A DNA stretch of 64,000 bases, from positions 9,956,209-10,020,208 of the forward strand of contig NC_066844.1 of assembly GCF_001640805.2 (NCBI RefSeq). The letters run 5' to 3'. The stretch's first letter is position 1; every line of letters starts with the position of its first letter. The position numbers and the translations under genes are program-made. This document shows positions 39,168 through 51,700 of this stretch, in pieces. The notes under the pieces were generated by a model, which saw only the letters and a program-made list of their open reading frames with translations, had not been told where the DNA came from and searched no databases. This DNA is from Lates calcarifer. Taxonomy: Eukaryota > Chordata > Actinopteri > Centropomidae.

Positions 39168-39589
39168 ATAAATCCCAACCTGGAAACCATGATGACAGGT
39201 ACAGCTTTTTATAACTTTGTACAGACATGTGGAAGTTTTTACTTTCTGACGTTATAGAGCCTGTTTGCACAGTCCAGCACATCAGGAAACACTGGGGACA
39301 ATTTCAAGTTACATATGATTTCTTGTTTTTTTGTGAATGTGTCTTCCAAATAATCTTTTTCCACTGATTCCATAATGATGTTCAAAGTCAGTGATTAGCT
39401 TTGTGCAGAATGTAGTCATTTTTTTCCTGAAAATAAAGAAAGAAAAGACAGAAAATAAGAAAAAGAGAAATCTGTAAAGAAGTCCTTGCTCCTCTTAGGT
39501 CTGTACATTTACACCCTCCCCAAACTCCCTGAGCCCCATTTTACCACAGCTTTGGAGGTTGAGGGGGTAACGTAGCTTTGTGTGTCTGC

Positions 39590-39700
39590 GTGCGTGCACA
39601 CGCATGCATGCATGCATGCACACGCACACACACACGCACGCACTCACACACATGCACACACACACACACACACTCACACACACACACACACACACACAGA
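39590..39700. repeat. CA/CG-rich microsatellite near the setd5 stop
   Basis: An imperfect CA run with GCAT units at the start (GCATGCATGCATGCATGCA at about 39601-39619) lies only about 10 bases after the setd5 stop codon in the transcript direction. It would be GT-rich in the mRNA. Confidence 0.93.
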
Positions 39701-39709
39701 AACGGGGTC

Positions 39710-42700
39710 CTAAAAGCTTCCTGACTGTGTCCTTACTCCGGGTCCCTGTAAGGGGGAGTGCTGGAACTGGCTGATGCTTGTCCCTCGCTGTGGGTAGTGT
39801 GTCGGTCCAGAGGCCGACAGCAGCCTGGAGCTGGCCTGCAGCGTTGCCTGGCCTGGGCTGGCCGACTTCAGGCTGTGAGATACTTGTTGCTGACTTCCTC
39901 TGGATGCCAGGGCACCCGAGTCTATTTTAGTCTGCCCATGGGCCCTGGATACCGGGGTTGGAGCCCCTGCCAGGCCACTACTATTCAAAAGGTTCGCTTT
40001 TAAGTGGCTGCTGCTGTAGCTGTGGCCTCTGTCCACGTTACTGCTGCCACTCTGCTGGTGTAGAGACCCTGCTGGTGGCCTGGAGTCTGAGGATGAGGCG
40101 GTGGTGGGGGAGTGACTGGAGTAGGAGGATGGAGGGTGGTCCTGGGGTAGTCCAGGGTGGGAGGAGTGGCGTGTGTAGAGGCTCTGGCCTGAAGAGGGAC
40201 TATAGGAACCCCGGAATGGAGAGTTGGAGGGTTGTTGGCGGAACGATGGGCTGTTGGTCTGCCGGTGGCTTTCTGATGACTGAACAGACAAAGACACCAC
40301 TCTGTGACGATGACAAATTTTTAAGGTTGCTTTCATGTCTCTCAACCCAACTGGTTGAGGAAGATGGCCACCCACCCTGTGCCTGGTTCTGCTCAAGGTT
40401 TCTGCTTAGCGCTTGCTCATGGTGGGAATTGTTGGGTCTGTAAATAATATCATAAAGAGTATGGTCTAGACCTGCTCTATATGACAAGTTCCCTGAGATA
40501 ACTTCTGTTGTGAACAGGTGCTATATAAATAAAACTGAGTTCATTTGGCATGTCATGTGGAAAAGAAGGTAGTAGTGTGAAAGATTCCCCTGATTACAAA
40601 ATGCTCATATCAAGAGGACATCTACACAGACTAACAGTAATTTAGATAACATCTATTTTGTGTTTGTGAGTGTTGGGCTAAAACAAAGTGAATATTCAAA
40701 ATAGTGCTAAGTTTATCATGGACTTCTGCATTATCTATGAACAAAGTGAATATATTGGATTTTCAGAAAATTCAGGACTCTAACTCAGAATTAGCATTTG
40801 AATGTTTATATAATTGTTATAGGTCTGAAATGGTAATTACTTATATATGATTTAAATGCACCATTGGCCAAGGTGGTCGAGGGTAATGTATCGATTCCAA
40901 ATGTAAATGCTGCCAAAATGCATTCAAGATATGACCATTCAAACCAACAGGAATGTTAGCAGAGACACACTGGCCTAATTAATAATAACTTTTAATCAAG
41001 TGTGTCTTAAACACAAATAGAAACACATAAAGAGATACTAAACAAGGTAAACAGCCATCAGGTAGCTTGTATATTAATATCATTGCCACAAACAAATTGT
41101 GCGGATACTGAAAGTTGACAAACAAGTTCGATAAACAGTTTTCTCAGGCTACCTGGTTTGAGTACACAGAAGGACTGTATCTGTGTGGACTCTTAATGGG
41201 AGACGGCACGGATGTTGCCTGCATCTCATATCGATCCGCATCTGGAAACAAAGAAAGGTGGATCAACTTCAGCAAGTATAAGTACAAGGTATATTACTGT
41301 ATGTCTACTTATATCTAGAATTAGTTTTATGGCTTTGTCAACCTAATTTCTCTGCAGGGGTCACTGTGAATTTCTTATGTCATACCAAATTCCTTCTCTG
41401 TAGAGCCATCACTCCTCTTGTAAAGACGCTCCATCTTGATGCTTCTTAGCACTCGCTCCAAAACACCCTGGCCTTCCCTTAGACGTTCAACAGTAGTGGG
41501 AACCATCCTTGGAAAAAATACAAATCCAAAAGGTTATCTGCCAGTCAGCTCTGATCAGGAACAAATGATGAGCAATATTAGACAGCTTGAGATCTTCCAG
41601 GTGATGTAACATGTACTGAAGCATCTTAAAATTAGTGATCCATCACACTTGGCCTCTCACCACTGGTTGTTGTTGTCCTGGCATCTTGACTGCAAGCCCT
41701 GCTGGTCTGGAGGACTGACCTCCTCTATCTGTGGGACAGGGTTGGTGTGTGCTGAGGAAGAGAAGGAGCTGTGTGAGGAGGCCAGGGGTTGCATCTGCTG
41801 ATGGGAATGGGGATGATGGGAGTCCTGGCTGTAGTGGGAGACACGGGTAGGGTTGCTGCCCAGAGAGGAGCTGCTGCCGGTTGGCTCAGAGTCACGACCA
41901 CTGCTCTGCTTCCTTTTACGGTACTCCAGCAAAGACACCTGAAGTCGCAGAGGGAGGAGAAGTGCTATTAAATACCTACTTCTGAAGGACAAATGCACAG
42001 TCTGATGTGCAAGTTTAACATACAACCTCATGTCATTCACACTGATGCTGGGCCGCTGACTGAATCACATCATTCACAAAAACTGCACTGAGTGATGGGC
42101 AGACCGCATGCACCACACCAGAGAGGACTCACCTGGGAACAGTATTTCAATACCACAAGAAGAAACACATCTTTGTCACCATGGAAATTACCTCCGACAT
42201 GAAAATGATACTGTATGCATTTTGTTTTTCTTCCATTCTATTAACATACCTCTGGTTATGAGAAGAACTCAAATACAGCATAATGTAGATAACTATGTGT
42301 TCTGAATACACGGTTAGTAACATACAGCATCTAAGGCTTTGACAAAAGAGCAGGCAACTTTAAATGCACCACACCATGATGCAACCACACCGAAACAACA
42401 ATACAAACACTCATATCAACGTCCATGGAAAGTTTGAGCACACACACAACATATAAACACACCTCGGCTCTCAAACAATGAGAATGAGAGTACTCGTCCC
42501 AGCTTAATGTTATCATGACACAAAAGGCTTGTGGGCATAGAGGAGGGTATATGAAGGAGGCAGGGAAGCGGGATGATGACCACAGGGTCGAATACTGACA
42601 GGTGACAGATGGCTCTTGCCTGAATCTTTGTAAGATTATATACGGAGTATAGTGAGAAGTACAGCAAGCCAGAGTTTGAAATTTTCAACAAGCACCAAAT

Positions 42701-45700
42701 ATCACAGCTTCAGTGGACACATTAATAAGACTGCTCTTATGAACTGGACAGTGTTTTTGGGTACCTTTTACATGACTTACATATAAAGTATGCATCGATC
42801 AGCCACAACATTAAAACCAATGACTGAGGTGAAGCGAGTAATACTGATAACTTTGTTACGATACAATGTTCTGCTGGGAAACCTTGGGTCCTGGGAATCA
42901 TCGGGATGTTACTAACATGTACCACCCACCTAAACATTGTTGCAGACAAAGCACGCCCCCCCAATGGCAACAGCACTCTCCAATGGCAGGGGCCTCCTCC
43001 ACCAGGACAGTGCTCCCACCACACCACAAAACTGCTAAGAAATATCTTGAGGAATATAAAGAGCCCAAATTGTTGACCTGGCCACCAACTCCCCAGATCC
43101 CCAGGTCCGAATCTGATCCAGCATCTGTGGGAGATGCCTAATATTGTGCAGGTCCTCCACGTGCAGCCAAACAGCTCTGACCCGTCAGGGCAATGACATG
43201 GGACCTCTGGTGGTATATTGTGATGTCAGGCACTGGGACATGGGCAGTGGATCCTTTGGGTCCTGTGGGTTGTGGGGTGGGCCTCTGTGGATCTGGCTTG
43301 TTCTGGTGGATCCCACATGTACTGGATTGGGATCTGGGTAGTATGTGTGCTTGGTCTACAACAGATTGTTTAGGTGGGTGGTGCATGTCAAAGTAACATC
43401 CAGATGAATGTTCAGGGCCAAGGTTTCCCTGCAGAACATTGTACTGTAACGAAACGATCAATGTTATTCACTTCACCTGTCAGTGACTTTAATGTTGTGG
43501 CTGATGGGTGTAAATACAGTATACAAACTACAGTTAATTTACATTGTGAAATTAGTCCCTGTAAACGTCCATCACAGTTTACAGACCAACTTAAAGAACT
43601 TATTCCAATTTAAAGAAGTTTTGATTAAGGGCTTATGTATTAGTTTATGTGCAACCTGTCTGATCATATGACTGCTTGTGTTTCCAGTTCTCATAAGACC
43701 TATCTTCAGTGATATAGCCATAACTAAAGATCCCAGCAATTACTATGGTGAGTATAGTGTTAAAACTGATGGAATCAATGGAACTATAAAAACAAATTCT
43801 AATAACATCTTGTTTTCCCTTTATCGTATTAACTTTTGTTCATCTGACTAGATGAGTCAACTGACCAAATCTTGGCTGACCTTAAGTCATGTGTCACTTC
43901 ATATTGAATTTTATTTAAAATTCAAATTGTATTCAAAATTCAATGAATAAAAGAGTGAACATTATGACTAAATCTGACTTTACCTGACTTTCATCTGAAT
44001 GTCAATGGTCATGTGATTCTATGCACAGAGTAACATCAAAAACGGACAAGAGACATCTCATTGAAAAATATATCTTAATTATTTTGGCTGGTGATCATTA
44101 ATTTAGAACCAGTAATTTATTTTTAGGTCTTTGCATGTGATAATCTTAATACTGAACATGATTGATACCTTTGAAAACTCCAGAAGGCACCTGTGAGAAT
44201 GCAGGATCTGAGGGACTTGATTTTCAGTCATTTTTTGTGTTTTAAATGTTTCCTCTCCAGCCAAAGTTTTTCCTGGACCAACATCATTATCACAAAGACA
44301 TTCAAGTACAATCCCTTATCCCAGCCAGTCCATTACTGGTTGTAAGTGTTGTGACTGCCTGCATAAAAATCTTGTTATGTTTCTAGGGAAACAAAACCCT
44401 TAAAAATAAAAATCGCTCCCATGGTGCCTTGTGATATTGCCTGTTTTTGCTGTAAACAACACTGATAAATTTAGCCTTGCTTACAGTAGAGCAGAACAGA
44501 CTGTTGATCACTCTTTGGCAAGAGCCATGAATGAGATGGAGCAAAGACACGTTGGCTTCATCTAACACCACCATGACAATTCATGAACCAACAGCCTTTT
44601 GTGTTGAAAGCAATGGATGAACCTTTACACAGTGAATTTGACAGAAATGGCATAATAAACCAAAATTCCTGCTCGAAACTGTAGAGTCAAAATTCAATGT
44701 AGATTTGGTGGAAGGGTGGGGACGGAGCTGTCAGAGCATGGGGTGGGTGTTGTATGCAGATGCAAAGAAACAATATTTACATGCACACTTCTAAAGATGT
44801 AGTTGTAGGGAGAATATTCACCATATTTTGTACTGGCTTGTATTCGCTTCTTACAGCTATAGCCTGGTAATCTGGCTTCCCTGTCAGCAGACTAATGGTA
44901 TGCTGGTTGGCCCTCTGCCTTGGAAGAAAAGTGGAAGAGAGACTTGGCAGAGAGTGTCAACTAACAGCAAGGCAGAGGAAGGGGACTGAGGAAGAGGGAA
45001 GGGGGAAGGTCAAAGCTACAGAGTTGAAATCATTTCAGATATACACATAAAATGGTTATATATGTGTCTGTTAACTGCCTGTTGCTTTTGGATTTGTCCT
45101 TCTGACACAAGGGACCAATTTAAGCCAATTTCAATGGGCAGACACAGAGCAACGGAAAAAGCACACCATGATGTTTGGCTTTTCAGTTTGCTCATATCAA
45201 ACTCAAAGTCACTTGTGCTTGAAAATAACAGACAGAATTTCTTAAGATTTACCTGATAAATTATCCAATAAAAAAAATTGTTTTCACATTCTTATCATTA
45301 GGATGCTGAGAACTTGCCTTCCTCTTTTGTGGTGGGTTGCTGGTGTGAGGAGGTGTGCCACTGTCTGGATAGCCTTCCCCATAATGAGGCTCCCCATAGG
45401 GTGACATGGAACCCGGACCAATATCTCCCATTAGCCCCTGGCCACTTATGGAACTGTGGAAGGACTCTGCAGGGGAGAAGCCTCCTTCTGACTGGGATTG
45501 GCGGCAGTCAGTGGCCACAGGGTTCCCCAAGTTTGCATTGAGGGGTGAGCAGGTGTATATGAGGTTGAACTCTGTCCTGAAGGCCTGCTCCCTGTTTGGG
45601 GGGTTCAGGTCTGATGAAGGACAGGACACTGGATTTAGAGAACTGGTTCCCACAGATGATGGACCTAGGGAATCTGGGCCTGAAGGACATCCAGGAAGGG

Positions 45701-48700
45701 AAAAGTCATCTGAGGTCATGGCCATAGGGCTCTCCAGGCTCGAGGGGAGTGACAGGTCGGGGAACTGAGGCCGAGGGACTTCAAAGTCTGTCTGAAGACA
45801 TGGCTGAAGAGAAGGATAGGACAGACAAATAGAACTTTAGTTTAATTTGCTTTAGTTACAAAAAGATGTCAGAGTTACAAACAATATTTTGTCATGTTTA
45901 TAATGCTGCGTATTATAATTTTGTTATTTCATTAGAGTTTAACTAGAAGAGATATTTACATGAAATACTGTATACGTGATACTGTGAAACCATTACATTT
46001 TCTAAGATCAGACCGTGAAAATCTCTGAAAATCTCATTCAACTGTTTGCATTATCAATTAGCAGTTAGTGGTCGAGAGATGGGAACGTACCTCAGGTGAG
46101 ATGGACTCTGGCCTGTGAACAGGAGATGCCTCAGGGGATGATATGTTCTAGAGAGGAAAGCAAAGGTCATTAGAAACTTCAAAGTGTAAAACAAGTGATG
46201 TGTCCCAAATATTAATTCTATTTGGGACACTGGCAGCAAATGAAAAGGTTTATTGGTGTGTTAGTGTTGAGGTTTAGCAGTTCTGAATGTTCAGTCACAA
46301 CCCCAAACAAGTGAGGATGATAGACAAGAGTCTACAATACAGCTGATGACAAGAAAAATAAATCGTTTAGAACAGGTTTCATGTAATAACAATGTAGTTA
46401 TTAGTTTAAGATCAACGCTCTCCTAGGCTGTGTTCATGTGGGAGATACGTGCCATATCTGGCTGGTAAAGATGGTACAAGATATTGCGGTTATGCCCTTA
46501 CTTCAAACTGCAATGGTGTGTTGCAGCGGCTGGCAGGAAGGGAGGGCATGGGTGAGTAGACCACACCATTGGGCAGCAGGGAACCACAGCGGGTGTGGAG
46601 CAGCGGGTGGAGGGAGTCTTCTGGGAGTGGCGGTGTAATGGGTGACAGCGGACAAAGCAGGTGGTCTGGTGGTGCTGGTGTTGTCTCAGCCATATACTTG
46701 GAGCGGCGCTTTTTAAATGGGGCATTGAGTTCTGCAAATTTAAAAACAAAAAATGTGGAAAAAATACGGTTGTAAGCAGATACAAGAGTAAAAAAATAAA
46801 ATGCTAGACAGCAGCAGTTACATTTAGTTAATACTACCCAGTTGTTAAGTTCTAATCCACTGTGGCGAGAAAAAGTAAGTGAACCCTCTGCATGTATGTA
46901 TAAATGTATGAATGTGTCATAAAATACTGACTAAATTGCAAAAATGAACTAACGCAATCTGTTGAAAACTAATAACATGAACTGCTCTTTTTTCCATACT
47001 ACATTACATTACATTATTCAAACATTTACAGTGATTGTTGGGAAAAGTATCTGAGCACCTAATCAACAAAAAGCAATTGCAATCAGGATATAGCAAACTG
47101 AACTACAATGAGTGAAACAAGGGTAATGGTGTGGGTATTTTGAGCTCTTTAAAAAAAAAAAAAAAAAAAAAAACATTTTGAGTTTGCTATTTACAAGAAG
47201 CATCTACTAATGTGAACCATGTCTTGCAAAAAAGAGATTTTACTGCATTTACTGTATAAACTGAAAAATGCTTGAAAATTTAGCTCTTTACATCGGTATT
47301 GCATGGAGTTGACCAACTTCTGGCAGGTATTCCAGCCCAGGACGATTGGACAACATTCCACAATTTCTCTGCATTTCTTAGTTTTGCCTCATTTTTGATG
47401 TCACCCCACAAGTTTTCTATTGGATTAAGGTCCGGGGATTGAGTTGGCGACTCCATAAAATTAATCTTGTTGGTCTGGAGTGCTGCTCGCTTACTGGTGT
47501 GTTTGGGGTTGTTATCTTGTTGCGACACCAATTTCAAGGGCATCGCCTCTTTGGTATAAGGCAACATGACCTCTTCAAGTATTTTTATATATTCAAACTG
47601 ATCCATAATCCCTGGTATGCAATAACTAGGCCCGACACCATAGTATAAGAAACATCCCCATATCATGATGCTTGCACACCACAATCCTTCACTGTCTTTA
47701 CAGTGTACTGTGGCTTGAAATCGGTGTTTGGGGGTCGTCTAACAAACTGTCTGCGGCTCCTAGACCCAAAAAGAACAAGCTTGCTTTCTTCTAATTGTTA
47801 CAGCACTCACAGGCAACTTTAGACTTTCTTTGATCACCCTGGAGCTGATCATTGGCTGAGTCTTCGCCATTTAGGCTATTCATCAATCCATTCGAATGGT
47901 AGTTTAACATTTTCTTCCACACCTTTCTGATTTCGGTTGCCATTTTAAAGCATTTGAGATCATTTTAGCTAAGCAGCCTATCACTGCACTTCTTTATATG
48001 TTTTTGCCTCTCCAATCAACTTTTTAATCAAAGTACGCTGTTCTTCTGAACAATGTCTGTAACAACCCATTTTACTCAGATTTTCAGAGAGAAATGCACT
48101 ATAACCAGCATGTGCAACATTTGCTGCCTTCGTCCTTATATAGGGGCCACCAGTTTGACACCTGTTTTTTCACAGAATGAATGACCTCACTAATTGATCT
48201 CCACACTGCTATTATTTTTGAACACGCCCCTTTCAATTAATGATTCAATTACACAGAATCAGCAGCACGCATGTCATGACTGTTGGGTCTGTTGGTTTTC
48301 TATTACTGTACTGTACTAAATTATTTGCCAGATAGAAATATAATTTCCACCAAAATCAGTGATTGATCTGGTTAGTGATGTTGGACTGCTATTATTTTGA
48401 ATACAACTCTAAGTAAATCTACTGCAGAATACCAAACCAACCAAAAAAAAGCCACCTGTGGCACATTCAGAGCCAAGACTTTAACGCAACGAAGATGTCG
48501 TGAAAAGACCAAGAAGTGAACAGCTATTCACACCAGACATTCTAAGCATATGGCCAAGCTGAAGCAATTCTGTGAGGAAGAAGGTTCCAAAATTCTTACA
48601 GTCTGCAGCTGAGGTTATTGCTGCCAGTTATTGCAGCACAATGTTTCACTTAGTTTTCCCACCAACACTGTCAATGTTTACTGAGTATAACTTGATGAGG

Positions 48701-51700
48701 ATGACAGTCGAATCGGATTTTATGTTGAATTAATGCAGAAAACCAAGTAACCAAGTCTTATCACTGTATAAGGTCCATCAATTTTCTTCCAGTTTTGGAG
48801 ATTTCAGAAAATGCAGCAACAACTGAATCTTCCAGTTGGAGGTAGATATGTACATACCACTGGACAGGGGGTTGGGCGTGGATCTGCTACTTGTACTTTG
48901 CTGGGAGGACGTGGACTCTGTGCCATCCTCCATACTGGCTGAACAGCTCTCATCCTCAACTTGCTTTATCCATCTCTGCGTCAAAATAACAATAATGTCT
49001 TGTTAAAAACAACAACTAACATATCTTTTTAGACTTCTTAGACTTAGACTTGATAAGCTTATTTAGGTTTCACTTTAAAAAAATAAATAATTTAACTTAA
49101 CCCAATTCCAAAGAAGTAAAGCTAGAGTGACAGAATTCAACATATTTTATGATACGGGGGCCTGAAGGTGTGTTCAAGTTTGCATCTTTGTGGGCAGGTA
49201 GAATTAATTTTATTCTTTTATTCTTATTTTTATTTTACTTTTATTTTTTTTAACTGGCCCTTTCTTTTCCAAAAAGCATTCTTAATATAATCAAATGGAA
49301 ATGCAAGATTTGAAGGCTTTAAGAATTAAATGATTCACAAGTACAAATACTATATTTTTAAAAAAAGGACCTTTATCTTAATTTATTGTTTAATGCGAAA
49401 ATGGGCTTGTAACTGTATTAGCACTCAATGCACTAAGACTATGACCATGCAGTGTTTGTATGTATTTTATACTCCATCTTTTTACAATGCCTTGCCACAT
49501 CACGCACCTTTTTGTAGCAGCCATAAGTGCCATCCATTTGGAGTGGGCGGGGCCTGCGTCTCTCAGGGTTGAAGGGAGAGCCGAAGCGAACGTAGTGTCT
49601 GGGTGTGGTGCAAATGAGTGTGGAGTGGGAGAGGCCTGGCAGCATGTTTAGGGTGGTGGCAAGCACTGTGGGGTCAGTTGTTATCCGCAGGGGGCGCTCA
49701 ACAGGTACCTCTTGATGGACCCTCTCCCCTCCAGGGATCTTGTCATTTAGCCACTCTGTCACAAGGTACTGAGGCATTGCATAGAATATACAAAATAACA
49801 AATATGATTAGGAAAGCTCGACTTGATCATAGAATAGCCAAAATTCTACAAAAAACTTCTAATGTCCTCTAACCTTCTTGGTCTTAGGGTAGCGCAAGTT
49901 GCCTCTATTAATGCAGTTTAGCCCCTGGCCGTCTCCATCTAGGAGATGACCGCCCAGACCACTCTCTCCGTGGCCATGTTCGGCACCATATGGACCCTGA
50001 GATCCTTCTTCCTCCAGATTAGCCCCCTGTTCAGCTGATGATGGCACTGCAGCCAATGCTGCAGCCGTGGCAGCTGCCGCCGCCTGCTGGGCAAGGGCTT
50101 GACGTTGCCGCCGGGCCCGCTGCGATGAGCTTGACCGGTAGCGAGAGATCCGACTTTTGGGCCGAGGCTTGGTAGGTCGTGCAGGTTTAGGGGGAGCAAC
50201 TGGGGTAGGCAGGTAGGGTAATGAGGTCTTTTCTTCAACAGATGGCGCTTCCTGTAATAGAATGTATGAGAAGAATAAATTAAATAGATGTAACACTAAA
50301 AAAACACAACGACAGATTAATAGATTCAAATCAAAAGGCTTGTTTTCTCTCACTAACCATGACATAGGTGGTGCGTCGTGTGCTGACCCCAACCCCAGTA
50401 TTGTGGGGTAAAGGGGTGCTGCCTGTGGGGTTTCCTGCTCCATCCTCAGCTTCCACACCCTCATCTTTTATTTCTGTTACACCCACTCTCCTCCGCCTCC
50501 TTTCCAGGCTGTGAAACGTCTACATGAATCAGCAGAATCACAAGAATTACACAGGCAGTGTCTGAATGACTGATGTACTAGAATCCATCTGTCACACAAA
50601 ACACGAACATTTACAAAAGGTATGTGAGATGTGTATAACAGGTATATATAATAGTGGCATACTCTTTTACTGGAGATGGCGACCCCATTTTCATCCACAT
50701 CTCCATCCTCCCCTTCTTCCACCTTCACCTCCTCCAGCGGTTTCTCCTAATTGCACATGCACAGGCAGCACATAAGGAAAACATCTTGCCCAGCAGTAAG
50801 TACAAACAATATTTGGCAACTTGGTATTTAAAAAAAAAAAAAACATTCTAGGGCACTTAATTGTCCCTTTGTTGCCACATTTATACTTGCTTACTTAGTT
50901 GTTACCCAACTTATGTGGAAGATCTCTTCATTTTGCTAGACACATACCTCTGCGTCACTGGTCCCCTGCAGTTCTTTGGCCTCCTGGTGCTCATCAAGGG
51001 ACTGACTGTTGTCACTTGCTAGGCAGCCCTCAATTTCCCTCCTCCGAGCTTTTCTTCGCCGGGTCTCAGCACCAACCAGAGGAGAGGGAGGCAGCAGGCA
51101 GGGGGGACTCAGAAAGCTCTCTCTGGGGCTCAGGTTGTGCCTCTGCACAGGGCAGTTCTGGTTGCCTTTATGGCAGGCACAGTCCACTTTGTAATTACTG
51201 GTGGTTTGTTACAGAGAGAGAAGAAGATTACACTGGAGAAAATACCAGAGGGTGGAACAGCAACAAGCCAGTTTTCAAGTAATGCCCAGTTCAAACTACA
51301 CAAATTCAGCCCAACTGACATTATGTGATTGTGGCAGGAAATTTCCAGTGTCAGGCTCGCATATGAACTTCAGGAAAAATGAAAAGGCCTTGTAGTGTGA
51401 TGTAATTGAAGAACATGTAATCTCTGGGATGCCACATGATTGCAACAAGTCTAATATGTCAAATTTTGTTATATTTTCTTGCCTACTGTGACAATTCTTT
51501 TGAAAGTTAAAAGAACTGTGTAGTCTGATCCCAACTTCAAACAAAAGAAAACTACCAGCTGCTTCACACCTGATACCAACATGTGTTGCATTCATGACTA
51601 TTGCATGTTTCTAGACAGGTCAGGACCATCACCACTTGTATTTGATATCATAGCTGGGTGGACCTGTGTGTGGATTAGCCAGTGTTACTTTTTAAGGATG

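Larger units (their letters stand above)
37570..39709 (-). other. setd5: Probable setd5 3' UTR
   Basis: The stretch after the setd5 stop (39712-39710) has no coding signal. AATAAA on the minus strand at 38669-38664, and another near 37583-37578, are candidate poly(A) signals giving 3' UTRs of about 1.0 or 2.1 kb. It includes two large microsatellites described separately. The true end is unknown. Confidence 0.4.

Noticed and set aside
38871..39282. Frames rich in repeated Tyr-Ile and Cys-Val
   Set aside because: These are translations of the TA/TG/CA microsatellite, not genes.
39495..39774. His/Thr- and Cys/Val-repeat frames
   Set aside because: Translation of the CA repeat next to the setd5 stop.
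50358..50512. setd5 exon starting at the nearer AG (50513-50514)
   Set aside because: That acceptor puts the exon out of phase with the preceding one and produces an early stop; the AG at 50521-50520 keeps the frame.
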